Below are positions 23,466 through 33,850 of a DNA stretch of 64,000 nt, one piece after another; the stretch's first letter is position 1; each line of letters begins with the position of its first letter. Below the pieces are notes generated by a model. That model had not been told where the DNA came from. It did no database searches and saw nothing but the letters and a program-made list of their open reading frames with translations. The position numbers and the translations under genes were made by a program. Source of the stretch: Blasia pusilla (Eukaryota; Marchantiophyta; Marchantiopsida; Blasiales); the NCBI GenBank assembly GCA_050084515.1, contig CM114274.1:31620001-31684000 (forward strand), read 5' to 3'.

Positions 23466-23605
23466 TGGGGATATTTTGGTACTTCTCGCGTCTATGTATG
23501 GATGCCATGAGTTAGCATGGGATCGTGTGTGTTTGTGTGTGTGTTCGATGACGAAGATGTATGTTGTGTAGCGATGTGTATGCGCACGACACTCTCAACG
23601 CTAAT
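23466..23605 (+). repeat. Second, partial LTR start after the 3' LTR of copy 1
   Basis: About 140 bases repeat the first part of the LTR: GGATATTTTGGTACTTCTCG through ATGTGTATGCGCACGACA, matching 22852-22970. An equivalent partial repeat follows the 3' LTR of copy 2 (58925-59060). It may be an internal terminal repeat of the LTR itself or a tandem LTR remnant. Confidence 0.7.
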
Positions 23606-24277
23606 GTGCATCCAAACACGCACTCTGGTTAGTCGGGTCTTGGATCAATCAGCGGGCTAACTTTCCAAGTTTTCGTCTCGGTCTCTGATCAAGCACAACC
23701 TTCCTAGTTTCGCGGTCTACAACACAGGCAAGTCTCAAAAGACTTGAGACAAACTTTCTGGTCGGTTCAGGGACCTCAAACGACATTTCGGAAAAGACAC
23801 CCAGGCCTCTCCAATTGTCCCTCAACCCGATTGCTCTCACAGTCATTTTCGGCCAATATCTCAGTCTATACTTACGCATTTGCTAAGATCTTCAATTGGT
23901 TGGAAGCGTCTCAAGATAAGATTTCCAACGCGCTCTTACTTGTCTCAAACGCATATTGGAGCTAAACGTTATGGTCGAAAATACAGTCAAATTCTCCAAA
24001 CGCTAGTCGTATTCCAAAATTGGTTCTCACCTCTTTGGCAACCAACCTTCCAAGACTCAACTCATCTAAGATCTTGGCTCGCGTTTGGTCTAGGTTTTCT
24101 GGTCGCGACCACTAACGCATGAAACGCACAACTCTGTTCTGCGTTTCGTCTCTTGGACTTTTCCAAGAGACCTTCCAAAAGCCTTTCCAAAGCGCGATCA
24201 TCGCACCGTGAGTATACTTGAGTTCTGATGTTCTGCTTGGCGCCTATTTGGTGTCGTTTGGTTATGAGGGTCACGAC
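23606..24277. mobile_element. Partial, diverged copy of the nested solo-LTR family
   Basis: Similarity to 15606-16524 starts at CCAAACACGCACTCT and runs to the right end GGTTATGAGGGTCACGAC. The left end (about 85 bases) is absent. Shared landmarks include TTCCAACGC and GTTTGGTCTAGGTTT-type blocks. It abuts the partial LTR of the gypsy element on the left and a Helitron-like sequence on the right. Confidence 0.82.
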
Positions 24278-24289
24278 TGGACGGGAGTG

Positions 24290-24431
24290 AAAGGACCAAC
24301 GATGTTACACAAAAATTCAAAATTTTTTCAGCTGTCCATAGCATGTGAAATATTTTCTTAGTGCCCAGTCGCCACGTGTAAAACATAGAGGGTTTGCAAA
24401 TCAAGAAGGCGCTCTCCAATAATAATATAGA
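24290..24431 (-). mobile_element. Helitron-like 5' end, minus strand
   Basis: Read on the minus strand from 24431, the sequence starts TCTATATTATTATTGGAGAG after an A. It aligns for about 135 bases with the elements at 34454 and 46126, including CTTCTTGATTTGCAAA and TGTGTAACATC. It ends next to the LTR fragment at 24277, so it may have been cut by, or inserted beside, that element. Confidence 0.6.
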
Positions 24432-24660
24432 TTCTTTATCAAGTGTACACAATCACCACTAACCGTATTATAATTGTTCAACATAGCACTAACAACACTA
24501 TCTATACTCCCCTCTACACTTTATCTTAAAACTTCACGGGACAAATGTAATATTGCCCCACTTTTTTTTGAGAAGCTCCACTTATTCAAGAGGTGAGGAA
24601 CCTAGAAGAACCTTAGTATGGTGTGGATGATGTAATAATAAATATTCTTTTTCAATTTGG

Positions 24661-24940
24661 CAACCCATGGTTCACTTAACTCAACCGCTGCAGACAATAG
24701 GAAGATCCATCGGTCCCAACGGGGGCTAGGCAACCGGAGGATTATTAGATACAATCCGTCCCGCTCCCGACGGGGGAGGAGCGATTCTTTTCGAATTTGC
24801 GAGTGTCACGACTTTGTCATGTAGTGATTCACCCAGTCCCTTTCAACTGAGGAGATTCCAGCAGCAGTCGCCAACCCATGGTTACATTAACCACACCGCT
24901 GGCAGAAACCGGAGGACACTCTGTCCCGACTCCCGACGGG
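24661..24940. repeat. Direct duplication upstream of the EMB514-like gene
   Basis: A segment beginning CAACCCATGGTT at 24661 is repeated at 24872, 211 bases away. Shared marks are CAACCCATGGTT, ACCGCTG, AACCGGAGGA, GTCCCG and TCCCGACGGG. The second unit lies about 300 bases before the chosen start codon and could fall in the promoter or 5' leader. Confidence 0.65.
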
Positions 24941-25179
24941 AGCGCGGCGGCGGCGGCGGAGAGGAGAGAGAGAGGAGAGGAGAGGAGAGTCGCAGTTGGT
25001 GAATATGTCGTTATTATGAGGGCGACGGATTCCGTGGAAGGACGAGCAGCGGCGTTCTGTTTTTCGTCATTGCGATTGTGCAGCTGCGGAAGAGGCGTGC
25101 AATCACTGGGAGGAGGCGGAGCGTGCAATTGAGGAGGCGGCGGACGCCCGAAGGGAATGCTGCAGCGGTAGGGGAAGGA

Positions 25180-27306
25180 ATGGGAGAAGAGGCGAGCAGC
25201 GAAGCAGTTGTTGCTCCGAATGAGGCGATGGGGGACGAGGAGGTGAGCGTCACTGTGGTGGAGACTGTTGTTACTGTCACGGAGGAGGTGGTGGAGACCG
25301 TCACTGTCACTGAGGAGGTGAGGAGGATGGAGACGGAGGGGGAGGGAGAGGGAGAGGGAGAGGAGAAAAGCGTGGGAAAGAGGGCGAGGGAGGAGCAAAA
25401 TGGGGCGGATGTGAAGGAGGTCGCGGGGAAGGAAGACGGTGATGCTCCCAGCTCCAAGAAAGCGAAGGTCGAGGATGGCGGAGAGGGAGAGAAAGCGGTT
25501 GCCGAGGATGAGAAGAAGCCCGGAGGAGGGGTACCTGTGCAGCTTGGACCCAAACTCTTCCACTCTTCTATTGAGATGTTCACGTATTTCTACGATCTCC
25601 TTCATGGCTGGGTCTCGAATATTGATATCAACAAGGTATGGACAGCGATTGTGTCGCCCTTTCTACGCTGCCGATTCGTCAGTCTATTGAATCTGCCTCT
25701 AGGGAACGACTTCAAGTATTTTTGACGGAGATGGTTTCTCCGTGGAACCGCTTGTTTCCCTGTACTTCCATCCCTCCACACCCGAGCTTACTGAAATTCC
25801 CAGTTGCTCCAAGTGTTCCCGTTCGAAACTTGTTAGCGAACAGACGAGAATTGTGACAACTCTAGGTCGGAATCAGAGCGGTGACCTACTTATGGCTTAG
25901 CCACCTTACATCCCATTCTTATTGGATAGCGTCCTCGCAGACTTGTGCATTGTTGAGTGGTTCTTTGTTGACTCCTGGCTCCATTTACTCAATTTGAGCA
26001 TTTGTACTGTCAAGATTTAGGGTTTTAGCGGTCGCCGTGCTCACCGATACCCACTTATGACATTGGCCAGGATTCAGCGGATTTTGAAAGAGGAGTCGTC
26101 CTTTTTCAGATAGAAGTTCTGAGTCTTGTGTTCCATAGAAGAACGACTATCATTCTAAACGTTTGTTAGTATCTAGCCAGGGAATTATCTCGATTGGAGT
26201 AGTTTATTGCGAAATAGATGACCCCAGGCTTTGGTCTCTACTGAAGATTGGATAATCTGTCGCGGAGATGAAACCCATGACTTGGCTGCCAGTGCTTTTG
26301 GCATCCTAGGTCGTAGGGTCTCCACACGCAAGGGCGTGCGCACGTTTTAGCAGCCGTTGTGTCTCGTAACCTGTTCCTCTGAGTTACTTTGGGTGGCTCT
26401 GGGAACTGGCTGCTGGCAAGAGCTTCTATGAGAAGAAGTCTACGTTTCCTTACCTCATTTGATTTATAATTACCCACCTGTAATACGCATTTGTCTATAC
26501 GGAAGTTTTAGAAACTCATGGGTTTCTGAATAGCCGGAACTTCAGGAGAGGGATTCTACCATTCCTCTCGAGGGCTCTTTGAAGTCAAGTGAACGGTTGC
26601 ATACACAGATTTGTCTAGAACTGTTGTCAATGTCGTAGACTAATAAGTTTACTGTGCACCCAATGCGATCCCACTGGTCTTCAAGTTTACCTGAAGGAAA
26701 TTTGAATCCTGTATTGTGCTACCTTCTACACTTGTTGAGATGGACACCCATGGATTCAGGCATGACCTTCAACCTCTTGATTCTTTTCTCGAACTTAGGT
26801 ACTTTGTATTGGGCTCCTAGAGTTTTCTCATGTACAGTTCTACTTGTAGTGGTGGTCTTGTGGAGGCAACTATCAGGCGCACCCTGACAATTCTTCGCTT
26901 GTCATGACTGCAGTATGAGTATATGGTGCTTTTGGATCTGATCAGTAAAGGCCATCGTGATGCTGAAGCAAAGATTGGTGTAGGGATCAAAAGCTTCCAA
27001 ATTCGATTTCACCCAGGCTGGCACAGTCGGTGTTACTACTTGGTTCGCACAGATGGTTCTGTGGATGACTTCAGCTACCGAAAGTGTGTGGACAAGATTA
27101 TGCCTCTGCCTGAGTCTCTTTTCTCCCCATCAGGTGACCTGATTGTGGAGAAGCTTTTTGGGTCTGAAGAAGATAAGTGGGCAAGGAAAGGAAAAGCCAA
27201 AGGAGGTGCTGATAATGGCAGGGGTTTCAAAGGCAGGGGCCATGGTGGTCGCGGAGGCCGTGGGGGGGGTGGCAGAGGAGGAAAAATTGGTCGAGGAAGG
27301 TGGTGA
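25180..27306 (+). CDS. EMB514/DOMINO1-like protein (DUF3223), 2 exons
   Basis: Exon 1 is 25180-25635 (ends AAG before GTATGG) and exon 2 is 26914-27306 (after TGCAG). Together they give 282 residues, with the junction reading NKYEYMVLLDL. The DUF3223 core runs from LGPKLFHSSIEMFTYFYDL through FHPGWHSRCYYLVRTDGS to FSYRKCVDKIMPLPES. This matches the plant EMBRYO DEFECTIVE 514/DOMINO1 family, nuclear/nucleolar proteins needed for embryo development. The N-terminal half is acidic and Val/Glu-rich with a KKAK nuclear-signal-like patch, and the C-terminus is a Gly/Arg-rich tract suited to RNA binding. An upstream in-frame ATG at 25078 exists; the 25180 start (MGEEASS) was preferred because the intervening residues are very basic and unlike the family. 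The intron is 1278 bases. Confidence 0.88.
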
Positions 27307-28620
27307 TTTCATCTGCCCATGTTGCCTTGGAGTCACACAAGGAGATGTCGAATGCATCTTAATAGCCAACAGGTAGACCCCTTTCAATACTAAAAGGGGT
27401 CCAGCGATGGCCACGAGAAATATTGGCACAGGATAGTACAGTGAGTAGGAAAGGGGTTTACTAAAGATGGGTAGTAAAGTTCATGATCACAATAGCCTTT
27501 GTATGCTTAAATGAAACCCTTCCTGACAGAAACTGCTGAAGAGAAATTGTTCAATAGAACCTGCTTTCATGCAAAGAAGGCCATGTAGTTTGGAACAAGT
27601 TACGGAGTCACTATAGAGAATTCCTACACTTTATCTGCAATCCAACTTTGTGGGAAGCTGTCTTTTCTGCTCTTCCACTACCACGTATGTGTCCCCGGAT
27701 GCAAGCAATTTTGAATGGAGTGGGTCTTCCAAGGTAAGGTGAGGAGGCTCTTGTTTTGAAAGGAGCTGAGGTCAAAGGAATTATATTGGATTGTGTATTC
27801 TGGAACGAGTGAAAGGAGAAATGATGATATCCTGTATTTTGAAAGGAGTATTAGTCAGGGTGAAGGACCTTGCATGGCTGTTACATGTCTCTCGTCCCAC
27901 TTTTCAAGGAAAGGATGAGATTCCTACTATGAGAAACCCGATGCACAGAAACACCGATGAAATCTTAGGCATCTTTTTCCACTGGAAAGTAGCTTCAAAA
28001 GAATAAATGTAGAGGAATATAGAGATTGTGAAAATGAAAATTTACCACATGAAATTTAAGAATTCTCACAGTTATTTGCCGAAAGTCTCGAACAGATTTT
28101 CATTCTTCCGTAGACAAATAGTACTATCCTGACAAGTTACCACAATCATAAGATGTGAAAAGTGGCGTCGAAAATCAGCTATTAAACCTTAATCCCTGTG
28201 AGTACCCGGAACCTTCAAATCCCCCCTCTTTCCCGGCAAATAAGTCGATATGAAGAGTTACAAATTCTACTTCTACACTTGGGGAAAAAGTGTGGATTTG
28301 AAGGGTTACAAATTCCACTTCTATGAGAACGACTAATAATATGGTCGTTGTACACTGTTCAGTCAAGTAGCCAGCTGTCAGTTGAAAATCAGCCAGACTT
28401 TAGGTGAATGTAATGTGCGAAATTCTGCCACTCATGACATGAACTACAGAGTGTGGGAATCGCATCATTTTTACAACGTTGAGGCAGGTTTTATCACAAG
28501 AGCTGGCCACATCCAGGCACTACAGCACTGCAAGAGATTTCATTTGTCTGAATTTCCACAACTGAGTGAAAATACAAGATACCTCACGTCAGGTGCAGTT
28601 ACTTTCTCCTGGTGCCTCCC
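27307..28620. other. Convergent intergenic region between the EMB514-like and SEC14-like genes
   Basis: The two genes point toward each other, so both 3' untranslated regions should lie here. No further gene is supported. A short direct repeat, GTTACAAATTCTACTTCTA and a near copy, occurs about 46 bases apart near 28256 and 28302. Confidence 0.5.
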
Positions 28621-31600
28621 TCAAGTAGGAAGAATCTCAGGTATTTGCAGCCCTGCCACCAAAGCTATAACAACCCAAAGCATGAGTAAACCTACAATCG
28701 CCACTCTCAGTACAGAATTATACGTCTGGTAATTACTTATTTCATCCTCAGGATATGCACTTTCATCTTCATCGTCTTCAAGCTCCAGACTAAGGGTCTC
28801 CGCTTGACCGTAACCAACGAGATTCCTACTATAAGAAACCCGATGCACACCCTCTGATCTGCGGTCTGCCATGCAGTGCAGACAATGGCAGGATCCACCC
28901 AGGGAAGATAGAACGTTGTCCGTCCCACCAAGATGTTCCGAGAGTGCACTCAGAAACACGTCCCCTAGTAATTTCACCTTCTCGCGAGTGACTGGGCGAA
29001 CAACCTGTGACATCACGGCAGTTCAGAGAATCACTTCAATGTCCCAACGTAACGTAGTAGATATTCCACTCAAATGTATCCATTCTTGATATTATGGGCT
29101 CGCCAACACTCAGTATCGCGAGGAGTTCATGACCTGATGTCAAATAGAATCACCTACAGCAATGTGGACATTTTCAAAGAACATGGATAAACAACACCAC
29201 CAAGCTAAATGTGATGTCCCCATCCTACCTGCATCACAGTGTTGGCAACAACTCGAACAACAGGTGGGAGATTAACGGCAAACAGGGCAGCAAGTCGTGT
29301 TGGATAGTGCTCTTGCAAAAGCATAGAACAGGACTTCATCATCTGCACTGGGAACCCGATAGCTGTTGTCCCATGGCAGTCTAAAATGACTGTGATTCTT
29401 GGATCTTCACCGTTGACGAGATGCAGCATAGAATACTCAACCTGAGACACTATTGAATCAATGCCATCAGTAAGATTCTGGATTCTGGACCCATAATCAC
29501 CAGAGGCCTAGCTGAATTGTAGACATAAACAGTTTGAAAGTAAAATTTAAAGGATTCATCTACTCACCCACAGCTTGACAGAAGCGTGGTCGATCATCAG
29601 GTAAAAGAGTCGTGTATGCAAGACCAAGACGGATGACCAGAGTGGGCCTCGATTTTTCATCGTACCCATGCCAGAAGACCAACTGTGACCATGCTTTTAA
29701 TTCCTGGGAGCTGAGAAAGTAGAAACTCTGTCTCCAACTTACAGTCTTTTGGACAATCCTAACAAATTTGTGCAATTTTCCATCCGCTGCTACAAGGAAC
29801 CTCTCCAGTTCATTGTCATCAATCCTGTTGGCAGAGTCAACATCCTCATTAGATCATCCATCATCATGAAAGCGGAGACAATTTCTGAGCTGTGTAGATA
29901 ACTTGACTGCTCGTGCTACTTTCACAGATATCGCTCTGAAAGTGAATCTGAACTTGATGTATTCAGTACCAACACTGGTCGATGAAAGATTCTAGTGGAA
30001 CTTGGCCCAAAGTGGCAAAGGTGTGTGCTGCTCTTTTGCTCTGATATAAGGAAGCCTCACAGTCATGTAATCAGAGAAAAAGTATGTACTGCGGATTGTA
30101 GTACTCCAGTACCTCATCCAACAGAACAAAGGAGGCCCAGAGTGTGTAGTCAAGACTATCCCACACATAAACCTGATCGATAGATGAGGTTAACACCATC
30201 CTGTCATTAAATTCAATTCCTTCCACTGCTGGCATGTGACTGGGTTTATTTAACTTACAATCAACCAGAGTTCATTTAGCTCGTGAAAATGAGTTTCCAG
30301 ACCAAGCTACGGCGTGAATTTGCATGCATTGTTGATACTTGGCCTTCCACCACCCCCCCCCTTCAGAGTCTAGTTATTTCCAGATACGTTTCTCATTGTA
30401 GAGTTCACCGTAATGCTCCAGACGTTGGGCCAACAGCCACTTGTTGTCAGAGTCTGGAAAGGTTCTTCGTTTATGGTTGTATTTTTAGGCTCAGACTCCT
30501 TCCTACTTCATTCTTCATTCTGTTTTGTTTGCAACATTCCTCTACATTGTATGTGTTCACACACACCAGATTTGGTTTTGCAAATAATGCCATGCATGCT
30601 TTGAGCACGGGCTCCAACTTCACATGCTTTCTTATCTGAATGGGATGTCCAAGGAAACATCCTAGCCCCTGGATCTTTGCCCACGTATCAAGAAAAAGTA
30701 AATCTGACGGCCTGAAAGACAAGCAGCAAGTGGGATCAATTCTTATGAGCCTGTGCATTTGAGTGTACCTTTCTGGTAGCTCGATGTCTGCTTTCTGTAG
30801 TTCCTCCCTCAAGCGATTCAAAGTGAAGGTCCGCCTGGTTTCAGGCTCCTGTACTTCAGGCCTATAAAAGGAAGACATATCCAGCTTCAGGCCAATCACC
30901 ACCTAAACAATGCTGTCATCTCAAAAGTTAGGAAGTTGAAAGAATGATGCTTGCACAACGTTACCCATGCAAGATGGGTTCTCTTCATTTTTACTAGCAT
31001 TGTCTTGAAAATTGTAAGTTTTCTTACTCCTCAACCTTCATGTTTAATTTTTGCGAAAAAGGAAATCCTGCAATTAGGCTGAAATGATAATAGGTGTTCT
31101 TATGAGAGTTATAAGTTATGATCGCTTTATTAACTACAACATCCAAATACTCATGCATACCATACCAACTGCTTCCAGATCTGAAGGATTTTTTTGTAGG
31201 TATAAAGCCAAAGTGATGCTGTCATTTGGAGTGTGATTAACTTACACATATGTGGTATAGTTAGTTGTTTAGTGTGTGTAACCTATGTCTTAGAGTATCT
31301 GACCACATCATCATGATCAATGACTGTTAATATTCTGCTGGTTTTCCTCCCATGACGTCTTAAAATCTCATAGACCACTTATTTCACATGACAGCTTTAG
31401 AGTCAGGCACATAGTGACTACCTTGCGGTTCTTGGAGCTTCAGAAGCCAATACCCTATCTAGTAAGCTTGGTTCAGAAGATTGTTGTGCATCTTCCACAA
31501 CACCCGCCACAGCAGAAGCAATGGAAAGGAAAAATAGGGGTTTGGAGAAGCTCTGAAACGCACAACAAGGTGACAAGTCTGAGAATTCAAACAGTTACTG

Positions 31601-32413
31601 CCTCGCAAATGAGACATAATCTAAGATAATAGAAGCTCGGCCTTGACAAATCATGGATAAAATGTTCTCATCAAAAGCAATCCCACACGAGAATTTGACA
31701 ATTTCACCCATGGCACTATCACATTGCCCCACACTCCACGGGTTCACTACAATGTTCTATCCTATGTTACATAGAACCACTAACAGTGGACACGAATGAC
31801 GGTCAGAATGAAGAGATGCAGGATAACCATGCGACTAGATGATTGTAACAGAAAATATTGACTACCTTAAAGGATCAACAAATCTGACAAGGTCATTACC
31901 GACCTCTGTGCCTTGAACAAGGTGTCGCACAGGAGCCCATCGTTGGAACCAGCTAAACGGCGGAGCTTGGAAAAGAGAAATTCCTTGTAGTCCCCACCAT
32001 ATTTGTGGGCATTTAGTCATGGAGCCTCTTCTTACAGCCTCTAAAGCTGCAACCTTGAGCAAGAAAACAAAAAACTGGCCGGTAGAGCTCTTTGTAATGC
32101 GAACCCTCCTCATCGAAAGTATCGGTGTCATTGATTTTCTCAGTAGATTTCTGGGCAAAGATATAGAGAACGCTTTCTTTGGGCTAAGTGCCAAGTCCAC
32201 TCCATGTTCGCTAGTGGACTTAATCTTGGTCTCCTTCCTACTCGCTTTCGAGTCGCTATCTCTCTGACCATAGTCACTGCCAGAAAAGTTCTCTCTCTTG
32301 ACATCTTTACCAGTGGACGATTCTCCCGCTCTATCAAAACCCACAACTCCTTCTTCCCTAGCGCCACGAACTCCTGCCGCCATGGTGAAACCAGTCGTTT
32401 CCGCTTTATTCAC
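28621..32413 (-). CDS. SEC14-like CRAL-TRIO lipid-transfer protein with C-terminal membrane segment, 6 exons
   Basis: Exons in coding order: 32413-31866, 31550-31422, 30861-30769, 29824-29568, 29449-29229, 29004-28621. The joined frame is 543 residues; a start at the second ATG (32383) would give 533. The CRAL-TRIO domain (about residues 285-440) shows LVFWHGYDEKSRPTLVIRLG, DDRPRFCQAV, then ITVILDCHGTTAIGFP and LFAVNLPPVVRVVANTV, followed by PVTREKVKLLG. Such domains bind and exchange phosphoinositides and other lipids. A hydrophobic helix (AIVGLLMLWVVIALVAGL) close to the C-terminus predicts a tail anchor. The N-terminal 180 residues are Ser/Lys-rich and not recognised. Four of the five introns split codons, yet all junctions restore a single frame, which supports the model. 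Confidence 0.88.
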
Positions 32414-33850
32414 TGACTTTTGACCTGAAAAATAATAATCAATAATTTCGTCAGAATTTTAGAAGTTTTCTTTCGAGTACTCAACCCATCAGCGACGACG
32501 ATGTGCTGTCGCGTACTTGTCGTGTTGATAGTTTTGGTGAGAACAATGGTCCAACGTCTTGTCAAAATTTATCCACATCTTGAATAAGCCAACGTGCTAA
32601 AAACAACCAAAAAAACGTAACCGAAATTTTCCCTGATACTCTCAAGCGCACTGCAACTCAAGACGGCACTACAAGTGTAGCAAATCTTCAATCTGCTGTT
32701 GCATGCACTCCATGGTTTCTAAAGAAATCATAATGATCCAACCACAGTACCATCGGCCGACGACATTTCACACCCCTTACATCGAACTACTCTGTATTAT
32801 GACTCCCATCTCGACAGTCCTTCGCAGCAAGTGACATCTTCCTCGTCCTTGCACTCAAGTTCCAGGAGTGAGATTCAAAGGCAATTCATCGCTTTAACTC
32901 AGTCTCCATGGTTGAGCTTAGTTCACACGGTAACCCGTGTGAAGCGCGACAAGGACCACGGTGAAGACTTGTTTTCAGGTCTACTAATAAGCCCTTCTTC
33001 AAGACGCGGCACTTTTGGAATTTTCTTCTGTACCACGACATCTCGGGTAATGGTAGCAAACGTTTCACACATACGCATCTCCAGTCTTGTTAGTGCACCT
33101 CACAGCGGAGACGGGCATCCTTACCGTACTCGATTCAAAGAATTCATTCAGGGACTCCCATGATTCCATTAATTCACTCCCTGAACAGAATTCCACTTTC
33201 GCGACAGTCCGCCTCGTGCAGCATGTACTCAACAGATCTAGCAGATTCAAGCTGAGAGCTCTGCAATTTCTTCAGCGGAGAAATGCAGAATCGAACCACA
33301 CTCAGAAATTTTGCTCCACTCCCGCACAAAAGCCTCTAGGGTTCCACAATCCCCATCAAATTCCTCAGAACTTTCCATGACCACAGCGCACGAGCCTGTT
33401 TTTCCAGATCGACACTCGACTCCGACCACGAGACAAAATTTCGTCTTCATCCTCCCGCACGCAGCAACCACAAACTCACCTTCATTTTTCTAAGCGCACG
33501 CTACAAAGGACGCCTTGCGCGGCACACACGTTCTCCAGCTCATCCGCTTCCATCAATGCGATCCGAGCCACATACTGTACCTCCTGGAGCGCTGGAAACA
33601 TCCAGAATCTCAGCGCGCGCTGCCGAATGCGGGCATCTTCGAGTCCGATGCAGCCAATTCGGCCTCAACACGAATCTGCCTGAAAGCGCATCGCTCCACT
33701 CCTTCACCGGAACCGGAACCAAAACATTCAAATCCGCATTTCGTCGCTCGCCCGAGGAGGGCAGGGACCTGCTGAAGGAGCCAAATAAGCCTCCGCTATA
33801 AAGGTGCCACATACCCCTTTAAATAAAATATCTCTAGTTAGCTGTCTGTG
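32414..33850. other. Upstream region of the SEC14-like gene
   Basis: GC is higher than in the surrounding repeats. Several minus-strand open stretches occur (for example 33540-33812, 33247-33471, 33065-33250), but none has a recognisable domain or can be joined with confidence. It most likely holds the promoter and 5' leader. An unrecognised small gene cannot be excluded. Confidence 0.4.

Larger units (their letters stand above)
12588..23605 (+). mobile_element. Ty3/gypsy LTR retrotransposon with DNA methyltransferase and PHD finger, copy 1
   Basis: Order read on the plus strand: 5' LTR fragment, leader, gag with two CCHC knuckles, aspartic protease, C5-cytosine methyltransferase, reverse transcriptase, RNase H, integrase, PHD finger, polypurine tract, 3' LTR. 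The RT-RNase H-integrase order is that of Ty3/gypsy. No chromodomain was seen at the integrase C-terminus; a PHD finger occupies that place. The coding region is broken by scattered stops but is nearly complete in domain content. A solo LTR of another family is nested at 15522-16524. The second copy at 52741-59060 aligns along most of its length, which defines the family. Target-site duplications of copy 1 itself were not found because its 5' end is truncated. Confidence 0.93.

Noticed and set aside
25014-25583. Long Ser/Pro-rich minus-strand frames
   Set aside because: They are the complement of the acidic low-complexity first exon of the EMB514-like gene.
32831-33812. Several open frames on both strands upstream of the SEC14-like gene
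   Set aside because: None could be joined into one protein or matched to a family. They fit a GC-richer promoter/leader.
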